DNA from: Caecitellus pseudoparvulus
Lineage: Eukaryota; Bigyra: Bicosoecida
Assembly: GCA_965644315.1 (NCBI GenBank)
Contig: CBFFRQ010000053.1
Coordinates: forward strand, 612,662 to 676,661
DNA: 64,000 nucleotides
Direction of reading: 5' to 3'
Positions within the stretch are counted from its first letter, which is position 1; each line of letters begins with the position of its first letter. Shown one piece after another: positions 21,402 to 30,463 of this stretch. The notes below the pieces were generated by a model. The model had not been told where the DNA came from, did not search any database, and was given only the letters and a program-made list of their open reading frames with translations. Both the position numbers and the translations under genes were made by a program.

Positions 21402-23150
21402 ATGGACATGCCGGAGCAGCCGTCCAGGATTGATGCCGAGCAGGGCCGGCCACGTGAAGCGACGGCCAACCAGGGAAGCCCAAGGAAGCCAGAGGGCCCA
21501 CCATCTGGGCCTGACGCGGGCATGCTTGGGCAGTTCGTGTCAGGGGGTAGTCAGTGGGTGAACGACCACTACAAGGCACTCCGTCGGGCTGCACTTGCAG
21601 CAGCTGTGGTTGGAACTGGCGTCGCGCTGTTTTTCAGTCCGGGTGTGCGTAGTGCGGGATTTTTAGCGTGACCACGCCATTGCATGTGCTCCCGCTCGCA
21701 AGCGCAGTTTTCGCGGCACTCACACAAAGCCCTCTTTGAATTGAGCCAAAAAGGCAAATTGCGGCGCCTGAAGTGCCAAGTACTGCGGGTGGACGCCATA
21801 AGTCTCCCTGGCAGCAGCAGCGTGGTGCCCCTTCTCTGGGCTCGCCATTCGCCTCCCGGCGCATTCCTGAAGCCCTACGACGAGCAGCGCAAAGGTCCAT
21901 CCTGGTCCACGCTGTCTGAGGATGCATATGTATTCCCTGTGGTTCCGCTGGGAGTTCAATTCCCCCACCACGCCACCGTGGGCACGGACAGTATGCGATG
22001 GCTCCGCAACGAACTTACACCTCGCAGGTCCGGCGATCAGGCAGCGTACGGGAGCCTGCGAGCCAGTGGTGGGCACCACCCCAGCCATGTCATGGTGGAA
22101 GTACTCGGGCACGTGCAGGGTGCAGCCCACGTCAGTCCGCAGTCCCCTGCGCGCCCCGGGGACGAAGCGGGCGAGGCGAGGGAGCTGAGTCTGGTTTTGG
22201 GGAGCGTCTTCCGCAAGGCTCCCTGGTGGAGCTCTCTGCCCGCCTGGTTGCTGCACAGGACGGTGAATCTTGCTGCGTACCAGGCAGCAGAGGCCCTGTT
22301 CATCACGCAGAGCGTGCAGCGGCACTGCCGAGGAGAGACTCCCCCCCGGCACCTGGCACCTGTGCAACCGTGGCAGGCAGCTGAGCCTGTTGGAGGAGAT
22401 GAGGACTCCCTTGCCGCGGCTGGATCGGAGGCAAGCGCCCCTCCCGCTCCGCAGCAGCGCCAAGAGACTGCCTTGCAGTTGCTGCCCCCCGCCCAGTCCT
22501 GGGCAGACTGGGCCTACAGCTTGCCCAGCTCCCTGCCCCAGGCAGCGTCCCAGGCGGCACAGGGAGGGGCAGACTACGCGTCCAGGAGTGTGCAGGACCT
22601 GTTGCAAACCACCGGTGCTGCCAAGGCCTGGGACCAGGTCGCGAGCAGCTTGCCTTCCCTGCCGTGGGTGGGCGCCAGTGCCGACAGCGAGTCAGCAGAT
22701 GAGAAGGCGGGCCGGGCCCACAAGCCGCCCCCTGGCTTCACGCTGCGGCAGCCGCCCGTGGAGCAGGCTCCTTGGTGGGCATTTTGGTGGTCAGGGCCCA
22801 AACCCATTGCGCAGCCGCCCCACCCAGAAGGCGTGCTGTCAGGGCTGCAGGAGGGGGCGCCGCCCACGCGGCACGCGCACCCCAGGGATGGTCTGTGGGC
22901 CCTGGGCAGCGTCAGCTTGGCGCAGCACTTGGCCCAGCATGGTGCTGCCGTTCTCCACGAGGAGCTGGCCATTGGCCTGCTCGCCGGGCAGCAGCGAGAG
23001 GGCGCACCCCTGCACTTTACACCTGCTTCGTCTCCCAGGGAGGTGGCAGAGGCGCTGGGGAACGTGGAGATGGGGCAGTCTGCCGCGGCAGTGCACGGCC
23101 TGGGAGTGTGGGCCGACGCCGACTTTCTGCAGGAGTGGCAGGACAGGTGA
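21402..23150 (+). CDS. Single-pass membrane protein, possibly C3orf33/SNase-like
   Basis: Proposed exons are 21,402-21,644 and 21,708-23,150, separated by a 63-nt phase-0 intron (GTGCGT...GCAG). Splicing joins the membrane segment (ALAAAVVGTGVALFFSPG) to FSRHSHKALFELSQKGKL. The N-terminal membrane anchor is followed by a beta-rich segment (KGKLRRLKCQVLRVDAISLP ... VPLGVQF ... RWLRNEL ... VMVEVLGHVQG) in the order seen in C3orf33-type proteins with a nuclease-like OB fold. This resemblance is weak. The C-terminal half is Pro/Ala/Gln-rich with repeated W-containing motifs (SWADWAYSLPSSLP, APWWAFWW). The stop is only 6 bp from the convergent TFIIA-gamma stop. Confidence 0.6.
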
Positions 23151-23156
23151 AGGGCG

Positions 23157-23600
23157 TCACGTGCCCTTGCCCCGTCGGCGCAAGTGTTTGCGTCGGCCCA
23201 CAGCCTGGTCCTCCGAAATGCAGACGAGTGTGGGCAGCTTGATGACTTCCTCAGGCATCTTCACTTTCACGTCCTGGCACTGCACTTGCAGCAGGCTGCG
23301 CCCTGCATCGACGCCAGGCACAGGCACCGAGTTGACGGCGTGCAGGCGGCCGGAGACATGAACTGCTGCGGAGCTGTCAACACCTGACGACAGCTCTGCA
23401 TCCATGGCCTGCGCGAGGTCGACATGTTGGAGTAGAGTGCGGGCCATTTGGTGCCAGGGGCCGCTTGTGTCGCCTCCACTCACCTCAGCAAGCGCCGTGC
23501 GCAGTGCGGTTTTTGCGGCAGCCTCCAAGCCAGGCTCCTCAGCCATGGCGGCCTCCAAAGCCAGGGCGAGGCTTGTATGCTGGTACAGAGCGTACGTCAT
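23157..23600 (-). CDS. GTF2A2: Transcription initiation factor IIA small (gamma) subunit, divergent
   Basis: 147 residues, single exon. The N-terminus MTYALYQHTSLALALEAAM matches the TFIIA-gamma pattern (M-[ST]-Y-x-LYR-x-[ST]-x-x-G-x-AL) at the four-helix bundle. The C-terminal half gives the expected beta-barrel order with GRLHAVNSV, LLQVQCQDVKV and VIKLPTLVCISED. TFIIA stabilises TBP on the TATA box. The insert between the helical and beta parts is longer than usual and the tail is basic (GRRKHLRRRGK). The protein is somewhat longer than the usual 105-125 residues. Confidence 0.6.
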   Translation of the reverse strand: MTYALYQHTSLALALEAAMAEEPGLEAAAKTALRTALAEVSGGDTSGPWHQMARTLLQHVDLAQAMDAELSSGVDSSAAVHVSGRLHAVNSVPVPGVDAGRSLLQVQCQDVKVKMPEEVIKLPTLVCISEDQAVGRRKHLRRRGKGT

Positions 23601-24123
23601 TGTACAAGGTAGCTACCACAGTCTCGGCCGAAGGCTGTGGTTGTTCAAAGGCTGAAGAACCCTTTCAAGCTGGCTAGTGCCCCAGCTCCACGAAGAGCGC
23701 AAGGTTCAGCATGTGACGCTTGCAGGCCAGCGAGCACTGGCTCGCAAGCACGAGTGCGAAGCGCATGTTTTGATCATGTTGACCTCCCCGTTGTTGCCGG
23801 GGGAGGGGGGGCGCCCGCACTGCGGAGCAGGGGGGCCAAGCAAGGGGGAGTTGGCAGGCTGTCACAGCCACCAGCATTGCCCATCAAGACCTGCCTCGCA
23901 GTAAATCACCGCACGCACACAATTGTCCTCTGATGCTATCGGGTGCGACCTGCACGTGCACAGCCCTTGTTTGCAGCCCGTGCAGCTTCAGCGTCACCTG
24001 CGAGAATCCGTCGACGCAGTCGGCTTCGCGTTTCACGAGGAAGCCAGCGTTTCGTGAGCTCCAGCGCCAGCGCTTTGGGGAGCTCCTCTGCGGCAGCGCG
24101 GGGGACCACTTGACAGGTGCGAA
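23601..24123. other. Divergent intergenic region, TFIIA-gamma / kinase
   Basis: About 520 bp between two divergent start codons. No gene is supported. A G-rich run (about 23,800-23,850) is present. It presumably carries both promoters. Confidence 0.35.
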
Positions 24124-25521
24124 ATGGGGAACAGGCAGACTCACATGGGGGGCAAGGCTGGGGACGGGCCGACGAGGCGCGTCGGTGCGGCAGGACACGT
24201 CGGGGGGGGGCGAGCCCCGGCGGCGGCGGCGGCAAGCTCAGACGCCGAAGGCAAGGACGATGCCATTGACATTTATGCCAAACTGGGCACTGGTGCCTCT
24301 GGGAAGAAGCTGAGCATGGAGGACTTCGACGCGCTGGCGGTGCGTCCCGGCGCCAGCGTCGTGCCTGCCCTCGCTGCAACTGCATGGAGGGCCACCCCGC
24401 CGGTGCACAGGTGTTGGGCAAGGGTGCCTTTGCCAAGGTCATGTTGGTGCGGTTGAAGGCTACAGATGAGTTGTTTGCCATGAAGATCCTGAAGAAGTCG
24501 GAGATGCTGCGCCGGAAGCAGCTGGAACACACAAAGACCGAGCGAAGTGCGTGTGTGCTCTGCGGCAGCTGGCGCGACAGGCACACCCGCACCGAAGCGT
24601 GGAGAGGGGGCCTCGCGCCACCCTTGCCACAGGCGCGCCCCACCGCCCCCCTGCCTGCCCCCCCTCGCAGACGTCTTGCAGGCTGTGGACCACTACTACA
24701 TCGTGAAGCTGCGGTACGCGTGGCAGACGGACGACAAGCTGTACGTGGTGGTGGACTACTGCCCCGGCGGCGAGCTCTTCTTCTGGCTGCGCAAGCACCA
24801 GACCTTCTCCGAGTCCCGCGTGAAGCTGTACGGGGCGGAGCTGGCCCTGGCCCTCGCCCACCTGCACGAGATGGACGTCGTCTACCGCGACCTGAAGCCC
24901 GAGAACATCCTGCTGGACGCCGACGGCCACATCCAGCTGGCAGACTTCGGGCTGAGCAAGGAGGACGTGACCTCCTTTACACCAGGGGAGGGCGCCACGC
25001 ACACGTTCTGCGGCACGCCGGAGTACATCGCCCCCGAGGTGCTGCTGCAGCAGGAGGGGCACGGTAAGGCGGTGGACTGGTGGAGCCTGGGCACGCTCAT
25101 GTACGAGATGCTGAGCGGGCTGCCGCCCTTCTACGACGAGAACATCGAGACCATGTACAAGAAGATCATGACGGAGACGCTGACGTTCCCGGACCACTTC
25201 TCCCCCGAGGCGTGCGACCTGCTCAAGGGCATGCTGACGCGCGACCCCGCCAAGCGCCTGGGCAGTGTGCGGGGCGCTGAGGACGTCCTGCGGCACCCCT
25301 TCTTCGCTGACCTGGACGTGGAGGGCGTCATGCTGCGGGAGGTGGCCCCCGAGTTCGTGCCGCCCACCAAGAAGGCCGGCGTCGGCAACTTCGACAAGGA
25401 GTTCACCAGCGAGGCGCCCGTGGATTCTCTGGCTGGGCACCAGCTGTCCTCCACCGCCGTGGAGCGCGCCAACATCGAAGGCTTCACCTTTGTGGGGGAC
25501 AGCCACATGGGGCACAAGTGA
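24124..25521 (+). CDS. AGC-family Ser/Thr kinase, S6K/AKT/SGK-like, predicted N-myristoylated
   Basis: Exons are 24,124-24,339, 24,411-24,546 and 24,671-25,521, giving 400 residues. Introns of 71 and 124 nt have GTGCGT/CAG borders. The second junction restores TERNVLQAVDH, typical of AGC kinases. The N-terminus MGNRQT fits an N-myristoylation signal, and there is no PH domain. Kinase features are the glycine loop LGKGAFAKV, the lysine in FAMKILKK, the catalytic loop YRDLKPEN, DFGLSK, and the activation loop with the PDK1-site threonine (THTFCGTPEY). The C-terminal tail has an S6K-like segment (APVDSL, where S6K has TPVDSP) and a hydrophobic motif IEGFTF with a phosphorylatable Thr. It is probably a membrane-anchored growth or nutrient-signalling kinase. 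The exact subfamily is uncertain. Confidence 0.88.
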
Positions 25522-25567
25522 GCAGGCTCACCCCCCACCCACCCTGGACGTCAACTGTGCAATGCAT

Positions 25568-26932
25568 TCAGCGCGCTGCGCCGCCCCGGCCCGCGGCACC
25601 TGCCTGTGCCGAGGCGGCCTTGGTTGCCACGAGGCCCGGCTGGGCGGCAGGCGACGCACCAGCCAGGCGCCGGCGGGTGCCAGCGGGCCTGCGCCCATGT
25701 GCCGCTTCGGCTGCCGTGGCTGTGCTCTTGGACACGGCGCCTGCGCGCAGTGACCGCGTGGAGGGCAGGCGGCCCGCCCGCTTCGCCGACGCCGACGCGG
25801 AGATTGCCCGGTCCCGTCCCATGGCTGCCTGGAAGGCGGGGAAGTTGTGTTTGAAGTTGTAGGCGAGGTGCAGGAGGGGCGTGGGGGGGGCCACCTCCAG
25901 GACGTCGCCTGGTCGCAGGCGACCCAGTGCGAACGGCCCGTACTCCAGGCGGTGCAGCTGCACGACGATGCAGCCGAAGACTCGCGTCATGTTCTTGATC
26001 TCGTTGCGCTTGCCCTCTGCCAGGGTCATGCGCAGCCAGGTGTGCGCGCCCTCGTGTGTCAGCACAGCCGCCGACACCGGCGCGTACTGCACCCCCTCCA
26101 CTCGCAAGCCGCGGGCGAGCGCCTTGACCATCTTGTCCACTCGCTTGGCGCCGCCCTGCTCGGGGCCGCCGTGCCACACGCGCACACGGTACACGCGTGT
26201 CAGGCCCGCGGCAGGGTGCTCCAGGAACCGCGAGAAGTCCCCGTCATTCGTCAGCAGCAGCAGGCCCTCCGTATTGAAGTCCAGGCGGCCGACTGGGTGC
26301 AGGCCGGGCGGCACGCCCATGGCTTCCAGGCGCGCCTGCACACTGGGGCGGCCTTGGGGGTCGCTGCGGGACACCAGCTCCCCCTTGAGCTTGTGCGCCA
26401 GGAAGACCTTGACGGGGGGCACGGAGCGCGCGACGGGCACGCCGTCCACACGCACCGTGGCGCCGGGTGGGACGTTGAAGGCGGGGGACCGCACCGCCTC
26501 CCCGTCCACCTGCACCCTGCCACCCATGACGATGGTCTCGCACTGCCGGCGGGAGCCCATGCCCCGCCGGGACAGGTACTTGGCGATGCGTTCGCCGGCC
26601 TTGCCGCCTGCCTTCACCGGCGGCGCCGCCAGCACATCTGACATCTTTGCGACGTCTTTGGGAAGCTGTTTGGGCGGCGCCACTGCGGCTTCAAGTGGCG
26701 ACAGCGCGCCCTCTGTTTGGGTCTCCGGGGCCTTGCGCGCCGGCGCCGGCGCTTGCGAGGAGAAGGGGGCGATGCGGAAATCGAACGCGAAATCCGCACT
26801 TGGCACCCCTCCCTGCGGCGCCCACAGCATGGCCGAGGCAGGGCTGATGCTGTTCACGGACAGCCCACATGCCGCAAAGCGCTGCCTGGCCACAGCAGCT
26901 CGCAAGGCACTCCCGAACGACGCCGCGGCCAT
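25568..26932 (-). CDS. Organellar RsuA/RluB-type pseudouridine synthase
   Basis: Single exon, 454 residues. An N-terminal Ala/Arg/Ser-rich, acid-poor leader (1-60) suggests import into mitochondrion or plastid. The S4 RNA-binding domain (about 113-165; RIAKYLSRRGMGSRRQCE) is followed by the catalytic domain with Asp-218 in GRLDFNTEGLLLLTND and later motifs EGKRNEIKNMTR and LEYGPFALG. RsuA/RluB enzymes convert a specific uridine in 16S or 23S rRNA to pseudouridine. The C-terminal 70 residues are Ala/Arg-rich and poorly structured. The stop lies 46 bp from the convergent kinase stop. Confidence 0.9.
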   Translation of the reverse strand: MAAASFGSALRAAVARQRFAACGLSVNSISPASAMLWAPQGGVPSADFAFDFRIAPFSSQAPAPARKAPETQTEGALSPLEAAVAPPKQLPKDVAKMSDVLAAPPVKAGGKAGERIAKYLSRRGMGSRRQCETIVMGGRVQVDGEAVRSPAFNVPPGATVRVDGVPVARSVPPVKVFLAHKLKGELVSRSDPQGRPSVQARLEAMGVPPGLHPVGRLDFNTEGLLLLTNDGDFSRFLEHPAAGLTRVYRVRVWHGGPEQGGAKRVDKMVKALARGLRVEGVQYAPVSAAVLTHEGAHTWLRMTLAEGKRNEIKNMTRVFGCIVVQLHRLEYGPFALGRLRPGDVLEVAPPTPLLHLAYNFKHNFPAFQAAMGRDRAISASASAKRAGRLPSTRSLRAGAVSKSTATAAEAAHGRRPAGTRRRLAGASPAAQPGLVATKAASAQAGAAGRGGAAR

Positions 26933-27060
26933 GTTTCCTGCTCGCCTGCAATTCCACGCACGAAACGCCGGCAGCGAGAAGCAGCCCCAGGGCCACAGAC
27001 GGCACGAGGCTGGGCGGCACTGAGATGTGCCGTGTCATGTTTGCAACACAGACTGCATTG

Positions 27061-27076
27061 CCCCACTGCAGTGGGG
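27061..27076. other. 16-bp perfect palindrome just past the CLUAP1 stop
   Basis: CCCCACTGCAGTGGGG reads the same on both strands. It sits about 24 bp downstream of the CLUAP1 stop codon. It could form a hairpin in the 3' UTR. No function is assigned. Confidence 0.6.
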
Positions 27077-27099
27077 TGCCCCCCCCCGGCTCGCGGGGG

Positions 27100-28734
27100 C
27101 TAGTCCGAGAAGTCATCGTCATCCCCCAGCTCGTCGCCCAAGTCACTCTGGCTGGTGGAGGAGAAGTCCCCGTCCTCCGCCAGGTCGTCGTCGAACTCGC
27201 TGCCGGTGTCGTCATCGTCGTCCCCACCCGCCATGCTGCCCATGACCCGCCCCCCTGGCGCCCCCCCTCCCCCCGGTACTGCGGCACGCCACCCGCAGCG
27301 GCCGGCGCAGCGAACGCCCCTGCGCCGCCCCGAAAGCCCCCTCCCCGCGCCGCCACGGCACTGGGGTCCCCCGCATAGTCTTCGTCGCTGTACGAGTCTT
27401 CATCCCCCCCGTCCCCCTCCTGGCCTCGGAACAACTCCCTGTCCTGGGCGCGCCACTTGTCTTGCAGGCGCTGCAGTGCTCGGTGGGACGCCTCCATCTT
27501 CGCCTTCTCCCGCTTGGAGATGAGGTCCAGCTGGTGCTCCAGGTAGTCTGCGAAGCGGGGCGTGTGTGTGTGTGTGTGTGTGTTGCTGGGCGGGTCTCAC
27601 CCTCGCGGCACGCACGCAGGTTCCGGAAGCGCAGCATGTACGCTTCATACTCCTCCGCCAGCTCGCCCTCCAGGCGCTCGTACTCGTCCATGAAGGCGGG
27701 TCGCTGGTTGGCCAGGGCGGCCATGCGCTTCTCCTTGCGCTCTTTCTCCTTGGTCTTCTTGGCAGCCTTGGCGGCGAGGGCCTCCTTGTCCGCCTCCAGC
27801 TCAGCCACCTGCCGCTCCAGGGCCTCCACCTCGCCCTGCACGCTCTCGATGCTCTGTCGGATGCTCTTCTGCAGGTGGTCGTGCTCCGACCGGGAGTCCA
27901 GGTTGGACCCCACCGCATCCAGGAACTGCAGCGCACGCGCCCGGGCCTCACGAAGTTTGGGCTCCTCCTCCAGCAGCCCGTCAAGGCGCGCGCCACGGGT
28001 GGTGATCTCGCTGGCCAGCGCGCCCATGCTGGTCAGCTCAGACAGGCGGGAGGCAGCGCCGACGGTGGCATCCACGGCGTCCTCCGCCTCCGCTGCCAGC
28101 GCCACTTGCAGGTCACCGCCCGCCTCCACCAGGGCCTTGTTGGAGCGCAGGGCCTTGTACAGGACACGGGCGATCTTCAGCAGCTCGCGCACGGCACGGC
28201 CGTCGGCGGCGTACAGGTTCTTCGCCTTCAGCGCGATGCGGGCCCGCTGGGCCATGGCCTGTGGCGTTTTGGAGGGGGAGCGTGACGAGGCGGGCGACGG
28301 GTGCCAGCCACGGCCGTGCGCCCGCACCTGCACTGCGGAAGTGATGAACTCCACACGATCCTGCTCAGAGTCAATCCTATCGCTGATGCTGATCATGGGG
28401 TCGTACCTGCGGTCCAGCGGGGGGCAAAGCGCGGCAGCGTGAGGTGCGGGCGTTACGGCAGGCGTTTCGCTGCAGCTCTCACCGCTGCACCAGCCAATGC
28501 AGCGTGTCTGCGACGAGCCTGAAGTTCGGCTCCCTGAAGTTCTCCACTGAAATGGGCCTGATGTACCCCAGCGCACGCATGATCTCCGTGAAGTCTGTGA
28601 CAGGGGAGGGCAGGCCCGCTCGGTGCAGGGCAAGGCAAGCGACACACCATGCTGGACAGCTGAAGGCCTGCCAGCAATCTCGTGGTGGGCCCCGAGGCGA
28701 TTGGCAACGCACCTCGCAGCTCACGGTACGCCAT
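27100..28734 (-). CDS. CLUAP1: Clusterin-associated protein 1 homologue, IFT-B subunit IFT38
   Basis: CLUAP1/IFT38 is an IFT-B complex subunit needed to build cilia. Exons are 28,734-28,713 (MAYRELR), 28,594-28,483, 28,406-28,328, 28,258-27,616 and 27,547 to the stop. Splicing restores family motifs: [66 protein letters not shown] and RNLHYLEHQLD. The N-terminal CH-like domain is followed by a coiled coil (about 27,990-27,500). The acidic C-terminus ([11 protein letters not shown] then Asp/Glu/Ser) ends at TAG 27,102-27,100. That tail is in a different frame from the upstream part of exon 5. The switch lies at about 27,245-27,300, amid G runs, and reflects an unrecognised intron, a frameshift or a sequence error. 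Confidence 0.88.
27562..27583. repeat. (GT)11 microsatellite in a CLUAP1 intron
   Basis: Eleven GT dinucleotides on the + strand lie within the 68-nt intron 27,548-27,615 of CLUAP1, just upstream of the splice acceptor in the sense orientation as (CA)n. Length variation here would leave the protein unchanged. Confidence 0.9.
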
Positions 28735-28959
28735 GGTTGTCCTGGGCTTCCCTCCTTACTAGGATGGCGGCGCTTGCAAGCGAGCCGCTGAGGGCGTTTC
28801 TCACAGCCACGCCACGCCGTGCCCGGAGCAGGGCAGCTCGCCGGGCCTCGCTCTGCCACAGACAAGAACCAACGAGCAGTGTAGGGAGCATGTAAAATGC
28901 CTGCATCAGGTTGTCCTTGGCAGCTGGCGTTTGCGTGGCGACTGCATTTGACACTGGCG

Positions 28960-30208
28960 TCAGGCTGCCGGCAGCAGTGCCTGGCGCTCCACCTCCTTGG
29001 GGCACGCAGGGGTGCATGGAAGCGACGCGGCGGTGCCCTCGGCGGCGATGGAAGCGGAGTCACCTTCTCCGCCCTGTGCCTGGCTTGCCGTGAGGGTGTC
29101 GGCGGAGTTGTACAGGAAGATGCCGGCGACGATGACGACGAGGGCGAGGAAGTACAGCCAGGAGAGGCCCTGTCCAAACAGCAGGACACCGACGAGGACG
29201 CCCCACAGGTCGGACGTGAGCATGGACAGGTTGAAGAGGGTGGCGTCCCGCTGCTGCAGGAAGTGTGACGTCAGCACGTACATGGCGAAGAGACACAGAC
29301 CGAAGCCCAGCACCAGCCCCACAGTGGCGCCACTCCACACCACGCCCTGCAAGGTGTGCAGCTCCACCACCAGCAGCTGTACGCCGTTGATGAGGGCGCC
29401 CCAGGCGCCCAGCATGCCCAGGAACTCCACGCGGTCCCCGCCCTTCACGCTGGCCTCCTGGGCCACGTTGGACACGGCGTACAGGAAGGCGCCTGCCAGG
29501 CACAGCAGGTCTCCCACCCACTTGTGCCTGGGGTCCACGCTGTCCCCGCCGATGCCCCCTGCGATGTGCAGGACATCAGACAGCACCAACAGCCCCAGGC
29601 CTGCGAGGCAGACACCCACCCCTGCGTAGTGCCGCCACGTGTACCGCGTGCCCAGGAAGAGGAAGCTGAGCACCATGGCTGAGGGGATGGCAAAGCAGTC
29701 CAGCAGCATGACGCTGGTGATGGTGGTGTACTGGTACGCCATGACCACCAAGAAATTCGCCTCCACATCCGCCAGGGCGATCAGGGCATACTTCCACCAG
29801 GGCATCTGCGCAGGCACGGGCGCAGGCGGGTGACGACGGCTGCGGAAATCGATTCGCCCACACGCAAGCACCTTCGCGCCGCTCACCTGCAGCGAGTGCC
29901 GGCTGCGCGACCTCCACCACCACACCAGATGGGTGGCCAGCATGACGTAGTTCAACGTGCTCTGGGTCGTGGGGATGTGAACCTGCACGGGGGAGGCCGT
30001 CGGCGACCCTGCGAGCGGACTGCCGTTCCGCAGCTGCGCGGTGGAAACGCACGCCTGCCTGGGCCAAGTAGCTGCTGCAGATGCCCGTTCCGGTGATGAA
30101 AAACGTGATCACCTGGCCCAGCAGTAGAGTGCGCAAGGAGCGCCACGGGCCCTGTCCCTCGCCTTGTCCAGTCTGCACTGGGCTGGACGGTTCCACGCAC
30201 TTCGCCAT
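28960..30208 (-). CDS. SLC35F1/F2-type transporter (drug/metabolite transporter superfamily)
   Basis: Exons are 30,208-30,053, 29,982-29,887 and 29,805-28,960, giving 365 residues. Introns of 70 and 81 nt have GTGCGT/CAG and GTGAGC/CAG borders, all phase 0. About ten hydrophobic segments run through the protein (for example [60 protein letters not shown]). The joined [22 protein letters not shown] matches the SLC35F pattern in which a short loop precedes a Q-S-x-x-NY motif. The hydrophilic C-terminus is cytosolic. The substrate is unknown. The start codon faces IFT80 across 255 bp. Confidence 0.85.
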
Positions 30209-30463
30209 GTTCGCTGGGGAGATACGGAGCAGGTGGAGACGGGAAGACCTGGCAAACGGGGCACGTGTTCAAATCTGCACTGAAAAATTCCGCCTCGCGA
30301 GTGGTCTTTGCAGGCCGAGATTTGCCCGTGTTAGGGACCTGCCTGCCACCCAAACCCCTCTTTGCTGCGGCAGGGAGCAGCGTTTCTTGCCTGCACCATT
30401 GCCCGCAGCAGCCAGCCCGCCAGGGAAGCTGCGCAGTAACTCCGCGGTGCCTGCTTGGTGAAC
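30209..30463. promoter_or_regulatory. Likely bidirectional promoter, SLC35F-type transporter / IFT80
   Basis: The 255 bp between two divergent start codons must hold both promoters. No core element is clear. This is inferred from layout alone. Confidence 0.4.
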
